From contig CM067067.1 of assembly GCA_033980235.1 (NCBI GenBank), forward strand, positions 10,193,901-10,257,900: a stretch of DNA of 64,000 bases, in the 5' to 3' direction. Under the pieces are notes generated by a model. The model did not search any database, was not told where the DNA came from, and worked only from the letters and a program-made list of their open reading frames with translations. Both the position numbers and the translations under genes were made by a program. This DNA is from Diadema setosum (lineage: Eukaryota > Echinodermata > Echinoidea > Diadematoida > Diadematidae). Of this stretch, positions 39,690 through 50,033 are shown one piece after another. Each line of letters begins with the position of its first letter. Positions within the stretch are counted from its first letter, which is position 1.

Positions 39690-42600
39690 TCACTTCAGTA
39701 CCTCTCAAAGCACACGATTCTTAAGATTGTTTTTCTTTTTTCCCATTGTACAGGTTTGTCTGCTGATGATCCATGGGTCGCAAGACTGCATCTTGACATT
39801 TCAGAGATCTTTGATTACCCAGATTAAATATTACTGACGACAATCAATTTCCATTATTCTTGGGTATGAAGATTTAGAACACAGGCAGATTTGACATCCA
39901 TTACAGCAATACGTTTTTAAATCTTAACGGAACGTGAACGGATATGAATGTATACTCGGGAGAAATACTCATGATCGCATCACATGTAATCAGTGAGCAT
40001 CATACCCTCGATACCAACATTATCTTCTTCTTCCTCTTATTATTATTATTTAAAATGGGAATCCAGAAAAAATGTTAAACAAATTAAATAGCTCTCAGCC
40101 ATTGTTTTCCACACCCACACCCCCCACATACACAAATATGAAAGCATTACGAATTGATTTCCATGATAATTTTGCAGATCGAGGAATTCGAGACAGTAGT
40201 CATGACTTTAGTGCTGGTTTATCTGCATTTCTTTTCCTCTTTATTTTGCATCACCATCTATAAAAACTCATTTAATATCTGAGATGAAACTCCGTGTCGA
40301 CTTCAGGCATATTAGTCTATTAAGAAAGAGCAGTGTTTTCAGTATACCGCCTAAAGTAATAATCACACTTCATGTACAAGCCATTACGCAAATGAGCTAT
40401 GCGCCTAATTCGACACCGCCAAAATACAAAACCTGATTGGGAGAAAAATCTCGGTTAGCCGAAATGAAATTAAGCGGCGATTATTAGAAGATTAATGAGA
40501 GTGGTCATTTTCGTAATGTGCGCCAAAATCTCGATCTGTTATCTCGCTAATCCGCTAATGAGACATAATGGGAGGAGACTTTGAACAGTAAGGGATCATA
40601 ACAGCGCCACTTAGAACAAATTGCAGCTGGAAACGACGCCATCTTGGCTGTACCATTTTGTGACACGAAGCTGAAGATGAAAAACTGTGCCAAAAATAAT
40701 GCTAGAAAAATAAAACCGACATGTCTAGTTGAGTGCAGGCCGTCTGCATGTCAGACGTCAAGAATGTTCACATAATATCATAATATGGATTGTGCAACCC
40801 TTGTTTCTCATCATCACAGGCTTCGATTGTCGAACAACAGTTTTAAAATGGCATATAACACGCTGAGCAAGTGACACATTAAATCAATGTAAATCGCCTA
40901 TACAATGAAGACACAGAAAACATTTACATAGTTGGGTGAAAAATACATTTATCGCAGCACATTTCGGCCACGCTGACATTGCTAGATGGCTGTTTTTAAA
41001 TTGGTAAAATTGATGATCATAACTGTCACGCTAAGTCTGAATTCTCGCAGCAAATTTGAGAAGGTTTACAGAGACCATCTTCATATATACACTAATAAAT
41101 CTGTCACTGGCACAATGTTAACCCATTAACACATCATCGTACTGTGCACCGAGTCATGTCTGCCGCTAATTGGTTTTATCGATGAGCGAACATCAAAATG
41201 GAACATTTGAGACGCGGAGAGAGTGACAATTATTCACATCCATTAAATTCTCCTTAGCGCGCCATTTCCACCGATATTGCTAGGCAAATTGTAACGCGTC
41301 ATTCTCCAGAGGAGTCTGAATAATCGATGATATCGATCACTCTATATGATTTTTATGATCGAGCCTGAACGCTCGATAGCCTTCACGCTCAATACTGTTG
41401 CATGGTTGCAGACGACCTCGTTGCGGGCGTGTGTGGATATTTCCAAGCAGAAACTGTTTCGTCCTTCTCACGAAGGTTATGATCGATATTCGTTTCGATC
41501 TCGTTTGATTGACTCCGCCCCCTCCCTCATTTCTACCTGCTATTTCAAGGCATGCTATGAGAAAAAACACAAAACAAAGGAACAAATATGTGTCTGTGTG
41601 TGCGTGTGTGTGAGTATGCGTATGTGTGCACTGACTCATGTCACTATGTTCCACCTTTTAATATGCTGCACGTAGCATACGAGCCATATGTGCAACATGC
41701 GAACATCAGAATATTAAGGAAGAGTCGGTGTACTTACCAATTTCTGATGCTACCAGAACATGCATCGCCTAATAAACGTGAGGGTAATTTGTACGTGTGC
41801 GTGTGCGTGTGTGTGTGTGTGCGCGCGCGTGTGCTCATAAAAAGACGCTGACACTTGAAAATGAATCGCTCTTTTCAGCAGTACACATAATTATGCTAAT
41901 TGTAAGAACATGGGAGGGAGAGACGAAAATAAAACGGCACAATATCTATAACGTGTCCATAGCATACACAACTACCTCCTTTTGCTTCAGTATGATAGAT
42001 AAGAAATAGCACTGTAGAAGGCTGAAGTACGCCCACGACAGGCGTTTGTGGAATTGGAAAACTTTGTACGAGTAAAAACAAAAATTCTATGGATTTTTTT
42101 ATTTTATTTTTGTTACCGAAGGCAAACTAGGCATGTGACTAGAATGACATTTTGAGAAGTGAGGGGGATAGGTTTGCATCAAGAAAGAACGTGTAGTCAA
42201 AGCGGTTTGCACGGCGCACATAGCAATAAACTAAGCAGACGACGCCAATCTATTGCTACCATTATGCTCAACCTGTTGAGAAGCGTGCGCTATACAATCC
42301 CGGTCACGCAGACTTTTCACACTTTTAATCGGCACCGGTGTCTCGTGGGAACATGTGACTCCATCGTTGCGTTCGTGTCGGTGTTTGTGTGTGTGTGTGT
42401 GTGGGGGGGGGGGGGGGCATTGGGGACATGTGTGAGTGAAATAGAAAAACAAATTAATGAACAGGCAAAGAGAGTAGAAAGAGAACAAATCTATGGATGG
42501 GTCTTTTTCCGTGACACTTTTGTAATCTTTCATTACTGTGTGAGTACACAGTCCAGTGAGGTAACTTGTAAAATGTAAGTTAAAGTAGGACACATCCCTT

Positions 42601-44050
42601 CGGGTACATGTACTTCAATTGAATTATACATGGGCATAAGAAAATACAGAATGCTAACCTCATTCTTTGCATTAATGTTTTATATTTTCTACACACACAA
42701 GGTGGGTCCAAGTTCGGTTACACTTTCAAGGCCTGTTATAGTATCGCATAGTCTTGACACAATAACAGTTACATATCCTCAATAGAGATTGGGAACACTG
42801 AACTGCAAAGGCGGGAACACACAGGTGGAACAGTCTGAAGAGCTGTTACCATGGAAACCGAGTGACAGAAAATGGAATCGGTACTCATGCAGCCATTGTG
42901 CTAAGTCGGGCCCATGGTATCAAATAACACAGACCCCCATCACATTAGTTGTAAAACGATACCTCTGCACAGAACAAAAAAGACCCGAAGACTTTTACTT
43001 CTTAGTTTCAGACGCTTGCATTTCGTTTCATCAATGACGAAGAATGTAAGGTTCATATTACGCAGATAAAATGCTCCCTTTTTTATCCAAATGAGACAGA
43101 AAAAATATAAGTATATCATACTACACTTTCAAGGCCTGTAGTACTGCATGATCCAATTCTTAACACAGTAGCATACAATATAGTCCTGTTAGATATGCCA
43201 TCTATACTGGTTTAGCCCCACCCCCCACCCCGCCCTCCCGTTTTTCCCATTCTTGTTAAGGAAACCCGAATTCGAATCTGTTCTGCGCATACTTGACGCA
43301 GAGCATTCATCTTTCATGTGATTATGGTGCGAAAACTGGACAATAACAACAAAACTTTAAAGGGCGTGTACAGAAGTGGGGGAGGTGGCGTTTGGGATTT
43401 TAACTACTTCGTCAGCTGGAAGCAAAATAGCTATGCATATTGATGTGAAATTATGAATCTAAAGCACAGGTGCCGTTTGTTTGAAGAAAATTGGGTCAGA
43501 AATGGCCAAAATATGAATAAACGAACGAACGGAAAAAAGACGACATGCCCCAACTTTATCCGAATTTATTCGAATTTGGTTTGAAAAAAAAGTTGTTTAG
43601 CTCCCTCAACGGTGATGGTAATGAAACGGTTACAAGTTTACATCGCGCTGCGATCGTACTCCATCGTACAGTATTGCAGAAGTACAGAAGTATACGTACA
43701 TGTACACTGTACATTGAGTCATCGTATACAGCATGCATAGCACACTACTACACACTAATACGTCGTCGATGGAGGTTCGCCAGGCAAGTGCCGTCTCGAA
43801 TGGCGGGGACTTCGCAGGGCTGCTGCTGACTGTGTAAGTAAATGCGACCCGCATTTCCAACAAGTTACCAACAAGTTACGAGTTACCAGTTTGTTCTATG
43901 TCTAGAATACATCCATCTGGACTACTAGACAATAAGAGGGTTGTAACTGTAAACATAGGGCCTACCGTTTATACTGCGTTAGTTTATTCGTTTAGCGTTT
44001 CACTCAACTGTTGTGTTTACTGTTACTGTTGTGTGTTGGCATGATTAGGT
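39690..44050. other. Non-coding stretch
   Basis: No supported gene. Contains GT-rich tracts (41590-41630, 41795-41832), a GT run followed by a G-run (42386-42417), and AT-rich sequence with many TAATTA/ATTA motifs at 40381-40610. The short frames on both strands show no family resemblance. Confidence 0.5.
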
Positions 44051-44055
44051 TAGGG

Positions 44056-44191
44056 AAACAAACTGCTACCCGGCAGCCACACGCATAGCGTACTTGAGTA
44101 TATGCGTATGGGGCTGCCGGAGGAAAACAAACTGCTACCCGGCAGCCCCACACGCATAGCGTACTTGAGTATGCGTATGGGGCTGCTTGCC
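44056..44191. repeat. Tandem duplication (69-bp period), each unit a hairpin
   Basis: Two direct copies begin at 44056 and 44125 (AAACAAACTGCTACCCGGCA...). Each carries its own inverted repeat: GGCAGCC(CC)ACACGCATA pairs with TATGCGTATGGGGCTGCC across a loop of about 13 nt (44072-44118 and 44141-44186). Two equal hairpins therefore stand side by side. The first copy lacks two C bases present in the second. Confidence 0.85.
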
Positions 44192-44958
44192 GCACACGGT
44201 ACACCAAGAGATTTTCCCCAGTGGTGGTGTACACGTGGGGATAGGAGGAGAAAAATCTCTTTGCCGCACACCCATTACGCTACGCTATGCTTTTGAGGCT
44301 GCTGGCATGGCCGCAGTTAGGTTACTTAGCTCAGTAGCCCACAGAGTTGGATTATGCGAACCAGACGCCGGTCGCTAGTTTTATCTAAGTTAGGACGTAA
44401 ATAAAGACAATTTAAAGCATAATTTATTAAAAATTAGGCCTGAAGATTGTACTTTTAGAGGCCAAATAATGTATTCTAGTCCCCCGGAAGGTCACGGGAT
44501 CGCATCTAGTGCGGAAGGGGACTTTTTCGGACCGTAGATGCACCGTTGACGCATTGTTACCGATCTCTGCAGAGGCGCGGGGTCAGTCCCATACATTGAA
44601 ATTAGCGTCGTTCATTCGGTCAAGTGAAACTCCGTGATCGCGTGATCGTGTGTTGTGTATGTGGCGATGGCGATGGCAGTTGTGTTTGTAACGTTACAGC
44701 TATTGAGCTAATTTACAACAATTGTACAGTGTACAAATATTGGATTATTATATTGGACTATGGATTTTACAGCTCAAGAAAGAGTGATCGGATGACGCTG
44801 TCTATAAATTATAGTATAATAAACGGTCTTTATCTTCATCTCTTAATTTAATATTTCCTGAAAATTATGTTCTAACGTGTGTTAGGCCTACTAGTCCATT
44901 ACTACACGGTAGGCCTTATACACTACAACCTTGTAGGGTGGTAACCATGGTAACTATA

Positions 44959-45022
44959 CACAGCCCAGTCACTGTACATCATGGTACGTCGCGACGTACC
45001 TATGTACAGCGACTGGGCTGTG
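44959..45022. repeat. 64-bp near-perfect inverted repeat with central palindrome
   Basis: The arms at 44959-44979 and 45002-45022 (21 bp, starting CACAGCCCAGTC) are reverse complements with one mismatch. The centre, GGTACGTCGCGACGTACC (44983-45000), is itself a perfect 18-bp palindrome. The whole can extrude as a cruciform. A copy of one arm recurs at about 52870-52889. Confidence 0.9.
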
Positions 45023-45309
45023 TTTAGTTAGTAAGGTGGTAGGGTAGGATTCCAGCCTGTGGCTGTACATGAGTAACATAGGTTCTGGAACAGGTTCTCG
45101 TAGGAGTAGGACAGGTTCTCGTTTGAAAGAGTAGCCCAATTGTATAGGCTACTCTTTCTTCTTCTTCTTCTTCTTCTGTTAAGTGCAGCTTCCTGCTTGA
45201 ACTTGAAGATTACGCACTGTTGTAGTGTGTGAGAGTGTGCAGCCGTATGTGTAGTCTACCAGTGCCAGTCAAATTCCACAAGTAGGCCTAGTATATTTGC
45301 AAAACATAT

Positions 45310-45513
45310 TACTGTAAAAGTGGATATTTTTGCGCGACTAATTTTTCACGCTTTGCCGGGTGAAAAGAGTTTTGTGTGTTCTTAATTCCGCGGAATCAAG
45401 ACACCCCACACAGGAACATTTGGCAAGCAAAAATATTCGCGTGCTTTTATTTTCGCGCTAGTTTCTGGTTGTGCGAAAATTTCAACACCGCGAAAATTTC
45501 CACTTTTACAGTA
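45310..45513. mobile_element. 204-bp palindromic MITE with TA ends
   Basis: The ends TACTGTAAAAGTGGA (45310-45324) and TCCACTTTTACAGTA (45499-45513) are perfect inverted repeats. Subterminal sequence also pairs (ttttgcgcg with the cgcgaaaattt block). TA at both ends fits a Tc1/mariner-like TA target. The element sits immediately downstream (minus-strand sense) of the LINE fragment. It has no coding capacity; the TACTGTAAAAG/CGCGAAAA motif set is common in marine invertebrate MITEs. Confidence 0.8.
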
Positions 45514-46239
45514 TACGTATGGAGTGCAAGTAAAAATCCGTAATTTCATACATATCATGAGCTGCAGTGACATCTCCCTCAAGAAGGACTTGAATGCCTC
45601 GAGGGAGGATGAGTCAGCTGGGTCTGCTGGTAGGTGGTTCCGTGCAGTCTCTGGCAGTTCTGGGGAAGAAGGATGAGCTATACATGTATATACACCAGAT
45701 TGGTGCATAATGTTGTCCTGAAGCGGGAATCATGCCCTCTTGTGGAAGATGTTGACTTTTGTAGGTATTGCTGCAAGTCATTGTTCACCAGATCATAACT
45801 TATGCGATACAGCATTACAAAAGGCTTTGATAGATGCCTGCTAGCAAGTGATGGCCATTGTGTAACCTGTCCAACATGGCGGTGACACTGCTGTGACATT
45901 TGAAGTTGCCAGTCACGTAACATGCACTTCGTCGCTGAACCATCTCGATCTTGTTCACATTTTTCCTGGTGTGTGGGTCCCATGCTGTTGCGGCATACTT
46001 CACAACTGGACGAATGTAGGTGAAATAGGTGGCCTGCTTTATCTTCTGATTGCAGTGTCTGAAGAAAGATAGTCGGAAGAAGGCACAAATAGAGTTTGCC
46101 TTCTTGACGGTGGCATCAATATTCCCTATATGTGTGTTGAAATTCAGCTTTTTGTCAAGATGGACCCCCAGATGCTTTGCTGAGTGAACTTCTTGAAGGC
46201 ATTGGCTGTGGATATTGCAGTGACCTATGATTGGGTTTC
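45514..46239 (-). pseudogene. CR1/Jockey-like LINE reverse transcriptase C-terminal fragment
   Basis: On the minus strand the frame starting near 46239 reads AKHLGVHLDKKLNFNTHI, then IRPVVKYAATAWDPHTRKN and EMVQRRSACYVTGNF. This is the conserved thumb/C-terminal region after the catalytic site of CR1/Jockey-group LINEs (YLGV, RP.(V/L)EYA...WDP, K(I/L)E.VQRRAARFV). A frameshift near 45862 moves the next block (WPSLASRHLSK, then MLYRISYDLV and STSSTRGHDSRF) into another frame. A third frame carries SSSLEAFKSFLREM, the usual carboxyl end. The catalytic FADD box is missing. The 5' end is truncated at the 29-bp inverted repeat and the 3' end abuts a MITE. Clearly dead. Confidence 0.82.
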
Positions 46240-46853
46240 AAACGAGAACCTGTCCTACTCCTACCCTTAACCCTAGAATAGATTCAATATTATTGTGCCT
46301 ACTTGCGAGACATTATTGACAAGAGTCTAGAGAGATTCTGGTATTTGATATAAACATAATTTTCAGGAAATCATCAAGAGTTGACCCTGCTGCAAGTTTA
46401 AGACAAACAGAGTACCAGGCTTTTTGAATTGTTCAAGTTGGTATTCAACTTACTGTACAAGTCTACAGCTGTATTGTCTGTAAATACAGTGTAGTGGAGA
46501 TGCAGAGTCTTCCACATCTACCAATAAATTTTACCAGGATGTAGTCTGAATTATTCTCAGAAAGGTTTTACTTACAAGGTGTGTGAGTTATGAATTATTA
46601 CTGATTCTTACATTATTTTTTCTCTCAATGTGTGTATTCATGTATGTGCACATGTACGTACAGTGCATTTCTGTAGTTTCTCTTTGCTTGAATTGGGGTT
46701 TACTCCATCATAATAATGTTTTCAGACATGTTATGTGAATAATGGTTTAGAATATCATCCATTATTAATTTGGAGTAATGGCTGGGAAAATTGTTATGCA
46801 TTTTCTAATCCTTTCTCTAATCTCTTTCTCTTGTGTCACATTGTACACTTAGG

Positions 46854-47159
46854 TATCCCCAGTACCTGACATCACATCGGTGGAACGTGCATATTTCTGG
46901 TGATTCTCTTCTCCGTGGCCTCCAGGATAATCTGCATGACATAAACGAGGAGATCTACACTGTACAAGCTATCGTTTGCACAGTTCTGTTTTGTTTTCCT
47001 GGATGCACCATTCAATCTCTGACAGATTTTATCAAGGAGAGCACTGCTGTTGCAAGAGAACAACTGATTAGTAGACTTTTTCAGTTCATTGAAAAACCTA
47101 GAGCAGTATGTCATCATGATAACCTAACTCAGAAAGGTGCTAATGTGATACATGTATGA
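46854..47159 (+). CDS. Possible SGNH-hydrolase-like exon or retroelement fragment
   Basis: After a plausible acceptor (ttgtacacttag, ending near 46852) an open frame runs to a stop at 47157-47159. It contains HRWNVHISGDSLLRGLQDNL followed by CFPGCTIQSLTDFI. A GDSLLRG motif, then about 25 residues, then C(F/L)PGATI..(V/L).. is the block I and block II arrangement of short SGNH/GDSL-type domains often found beside or within LINE-derived genes. The catalytic Asp-His block is not reached. It could be an exon of a host gene, a retrotransposon ORF1 esterase remnant, or chance. No donor or further exon is recognisable. Confidence 0.35.
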   Translation, partial: YPQYLTSHRWNVHISGDSLLRGLQDNLHDINEEIYTVQAIVCTVLFCFPGCTIQSLTDFIKESTAVAREQLISRLFQFIEKPRAVCHHDNLTQKGANVIHV

Positions 47160-47166
47160 TACAATA

Positions 47167-47215
47167 GAAGAATGAAGTTGATATAACATATTATTCTATA
47201 TCAACTTTATTCTTC
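47167..47215. repeat. Strong stem-loop, 19-bp stem
   Basis: GAAGAATGAAGTTGATATA (47167-47185) pairs with TATATCAACTTTATTCTTC (47197-47215), one mismatch, loop of 11 nt. It starts eight bases after the stop codon of the preceding frame. It is shorter than a typical animal microRNA precursor. Confidence 0.8.
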
Positions 47216-47846
47216 ATTCATCTTTACGGTAACATTTTTAGTAAAGACGAAGGTACATTTATCCTTTGAAAAGCAAGGGTGTTGTAGTAAATGTGAAGTT
47301 CGACGAATACAGATAATCAGTGTATGGAACTACATGTACAAATGTATGCAATAATCTATAATAATTATGTTAAATCAGTGCATGTAAATTCCTTTGGAGT
47401 CTGTACAGATGGCAGAAGTATGAGGGATGAAACTTCAAATGTTGCCTGCCCTCATTAAATTAGATATTATCCTTCATGATATTCTTGATTAATGTTAGGG
47501 AACCAAGTACTTTGTATGAAGTAGTATCTGGATGTCCAGCCATTACTCAACAGGGGGCATGTCTTAATTGCCGCTGAAGGTATGAATTTAATTTGTACAT
47601 CACCACTGACGCACTAAAAGAGGTTTAGTGAGTATACATGTTTTGTTGTTGACATTTTGGTTGTGATATTTCAGAAAAGGTTTCAAAGATTTAAGAATTC
47701 TGTTTGATCAGGTAGGTACACAAGGTATGTCATCAAAAAGAATTGAATGGTCAAGAAGGGATAAGGAAGATGAAGATTCTGACACAGCAGTTAGATAGAT
47801 GATGATACAACATGCACTTCCACCAAATCGGCCGAAATTTGTACAT

Positions 47847-48035
47847 GTTCACATAACCAAGCATGCTCTTATCAGATACCTATCAAGAAAAATTGTGGAC
47901 CCTGTGAAAAGTAAGATGAGCAGATTTTTATACTACCTGGGGTTCACATGACCGAGCATGCTCTTATCAGATACCTATCAAGAAAAATTGTGAACCCTGT
48001 GAAAGGTAAGATGAGCAGATTTTTATACCACCTGG
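47847..48035. repeat. Tandem duplication, two 94-bp copies
   Basis: The segment from gttcacat..ccaagcatgc to ctacctgg (47847-47940) is repeated at 47942-48035 with only about six substitutions, indicating a recent duplication. No reading frame of interest crosses it. Confidence 0.9.
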
Positions 48036-48154
48036 TCGAGTGAATTGTTACTGGTAAGGGGGTTGGATATCATTCACTTATTCATTTATAACCATGAAGA
48101 GAGTGACACACAGATATTTTAAATGTGTATGATGCTGCTTGTACACATGTACTG

Positions 48155-48332
48155 CAGGGCTGCCAACTCTCACGCATTGAGCCTGAGACTCGCATATTTT
48201 GGTCCTTTCTCACCCTAAAACTTTATTTCATTTGCATGCATTTCTATTGATCTCACACATTTTGACTCCTGAATTATAGCATTGACCTATGGGAGTCTCA
48301 CTCTCAACTAGTTTCCAGTGTTGGCAGCCCTG
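48155..48332. mobile_element. 178-bp hAT-type MITE with perfect 8-bp target duplication
   Basis: CAGGGCTGCCAAC (48155-48167) and GTTGGCAGCCCTG (48320-48332) are perfect 13-bp terminal inverted repeats. ATGTACTG flanks the element on both sides (48147-48154 and 48333-48340). An 8-bp duplication with CAGGG...CCCTG ends is characteristic of hAT superfamily elements. The interior is AT-rich and non-coding, so mobility depended on a transposase encoded elsewhere. Confidence 0.92.
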
Positions 48333-48567
48333 ATGTACTGATACATATGTATCCAGTTGACACGAGATGTTGGGATGATTAGTTTGCCTTTGGACATTTC
48401 AGATAAGATTGTACGGTACATGTGTATACACTGCACAGCCAATGCTAAGTTGGGGATGAAAGATTTCTTCACATAGATGTTTTGCAAGATGTTATAAGGG
48501 CCAATTCTGATCTGTCTGCTTTGATTTCTAGTAATATTGATGTTTTGAAGTGTATTCAAAATGTTAT

Positions 48568-48769
48568 ATCTGTTTTGTTTCCAATAAGCATACTTCATAT
48601 TATGTACATGTACGTACAGTTTTGAATTGTTGATGCAGCTGTCAGTTTATGAGTTTGAAACATTGGCAGTTTGACCAATAGATACTTGCCTTCAAAGTAC
48701 ATGTACAATTGTAATTAAGGGCATGTACATCTACACCTTCAAAACATTCTCTGCTGTTTGGACTGTTGA
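48568..48769. repeat. Diverged local repeat, copy A
   Basis: This segment (tgtttccaataag...tgcagctg...agtttatg...tttggactgttgat) is recognisably similar, with many substitutions, to 50034-50255, which lies just beyond the Helitron-like element. A weaker third copy may lie at 50390-50530. It appears to be an old tandem repeat into which the Helitron-like element inserted. Confidence 0.6.
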
Positions 48770-50022
48770 TCAAGTTTATATTTTTATGCCTCCGCCACAA
48801 AGTGTCGTCGGAGGCATTATGTTTTCGGGTTGTCCGTGTGTCCGTCCTTCCGTCCGTCCATCCTTCCGTCTGTAATCAATTTTGTGGACATTGTATCTAA
48901 AGAACCGTTAGAGGTATCAAATGAAACTTTACATGTATATGTATGAGTGGGTGAAGTTGTGCCTATCAACTTTTGAGTGCACATACTCAAGTTCAAAGGT
49001 CAAAAGGTCAAGGTCAAATGCTGAACATTTCACTATTTCCCCCTCTGCAATGCCTGGAGGTATTTTCTTGAAACTTGGTGTATACTGTACATAACTACCA
49101 AATGAAGATTCCCCAGGGAGGTTTTGAGTCACGAGGTCGAAGGTCAAGGGTCAAGTGAAAATGTCACTTAATTCTCCATAAATGTTTCAAGGTATCTTCA
49201 TGGAACTTATGTAATGAATGACAGTGATCATGTAGGGAATTAAGGGGTCATGAGTCAAAGGTCAAGGTCAACTCCAGAGACCCCAACCCCAAGCACCTTC
49301 TGATCTGGAGATTCTCCCGCCCGAAACCCCTAGCAAACAGGAGACTCCAAGTTCATCAGTGCGAAGTTCCTAGGGTTCTAGATGCTCTCTGGTGCTATCC
49401 AAGGCTTGTTTTTTCAACATACGGTAGCAATAAGTAAGAAATCATTTCCAATGGGAGACACAGAGCCAGGGCGGGAGGAATTAGCTCTCAAGCGGGAGAA
49501 CGGGAGATTTTGCAAAAGTGGGTTTTTCGGCAGGAGATCTCCCGTCAAAAACGGGAGAGTTGGAGTCTCTGCAACTCATTAAATTGTCATTGTTTCCCTC
49601 TTATCTACATATGCAATGCCTGCAGGATTTTTTCTTGAAACTTAGTGTATGCATACACAAGTATTACCCAATACGTATTCTCTTGGAAGTTTCTTGTCAA
49701 AAGGTCAAAGGCCAAACGGTTAAAGGTCAAGTGAAAGCGCTAAATTTCATTTCTTCTTTAAACTTATGAAAGGGTCAAAAGTTGGGTACAAATCCCCAAA
49801 TACCTGCACTCTTATTAGACTCGATAGCCATTCAACCAACTAAACCTAGTTCAAGGAAAGTGAACATTCATTGCATTTGTGACAAACCTGTCATTCTTAA
49901 TATTTTTGCCAGTAGTTATGTGAAAATGTCATCACACATTGTCAAGACATTGTGGTAAAGACCTGGTTGGAGAACCATGCATTATGGTGGAGGCAAACCA
50001 GTCGCCATAGCGACATTTCTAG
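48770..50022. mobile_element. Helitron-like non-autonomous element
   Basis: The start TC follows an A. Near the 5' end ATGCCTCCG (48786-48794) pairs with CGGAGGCAT (48809-48817), followed by GTCCGTCC-type repeats and multiple AAGGTCAAGGTCA-type motifs. The 3' end has the hairpin GTCGC-CATA-GCGAC, four bases, then CTAG (50019-50022) before a T. A 3' hairpin plus CTRR, insertion between A and T, and no target duplication are Helitron hallmarks. No Rep/helicase is encoded. A TIR element (49275-49571) is nested inside. The 5' limit is inferred from the A|TC rule and could shift. Confidence 0.65.
49275..49571. mobile_element. 297-bp TIR element nested in the Helitron-like repeat
   Basis: CAGAGACCCCAAC (49275-49287) and GTTGGAGTCTCTG (49559-49571) are 13-bp inverted repeats with one mismatch. 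CAACTC flanks both sides (49269-49274 and 49572-49577). Removing the insert joins the AAGGTCAACTC and CATTAAATTG halves of the Helitron-like repeat smoothly. The interior has several cgggag/ctcccg pairs. Superfamily unclear: hAT would give 8 bp, and only 6 bp match here. Confidence 0.82.
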
Positions 50023-50033
50023 TTTGTACATGT

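Larger units (their letters stand above)
45100..46264. repeat. 29-bp perfect inverted repeats enclosing 1.1 kb
   Basis: The sequence at 45100-45128 (GTAGGAGTAGGACAGG...GTTTGAAA) is the exact reverse complement of 46236-46264. Beyond the perfect part the left arm continues, after a 6-bp insertion, with cccaat..atagg, which matches the LINE sequence just inside the right arm. The right arm overlaps the 5' break of the LINE fragment. The arrangement may be a foldback element or two pieces of one repeat family in opposite orientation. Confidence 0.8.
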
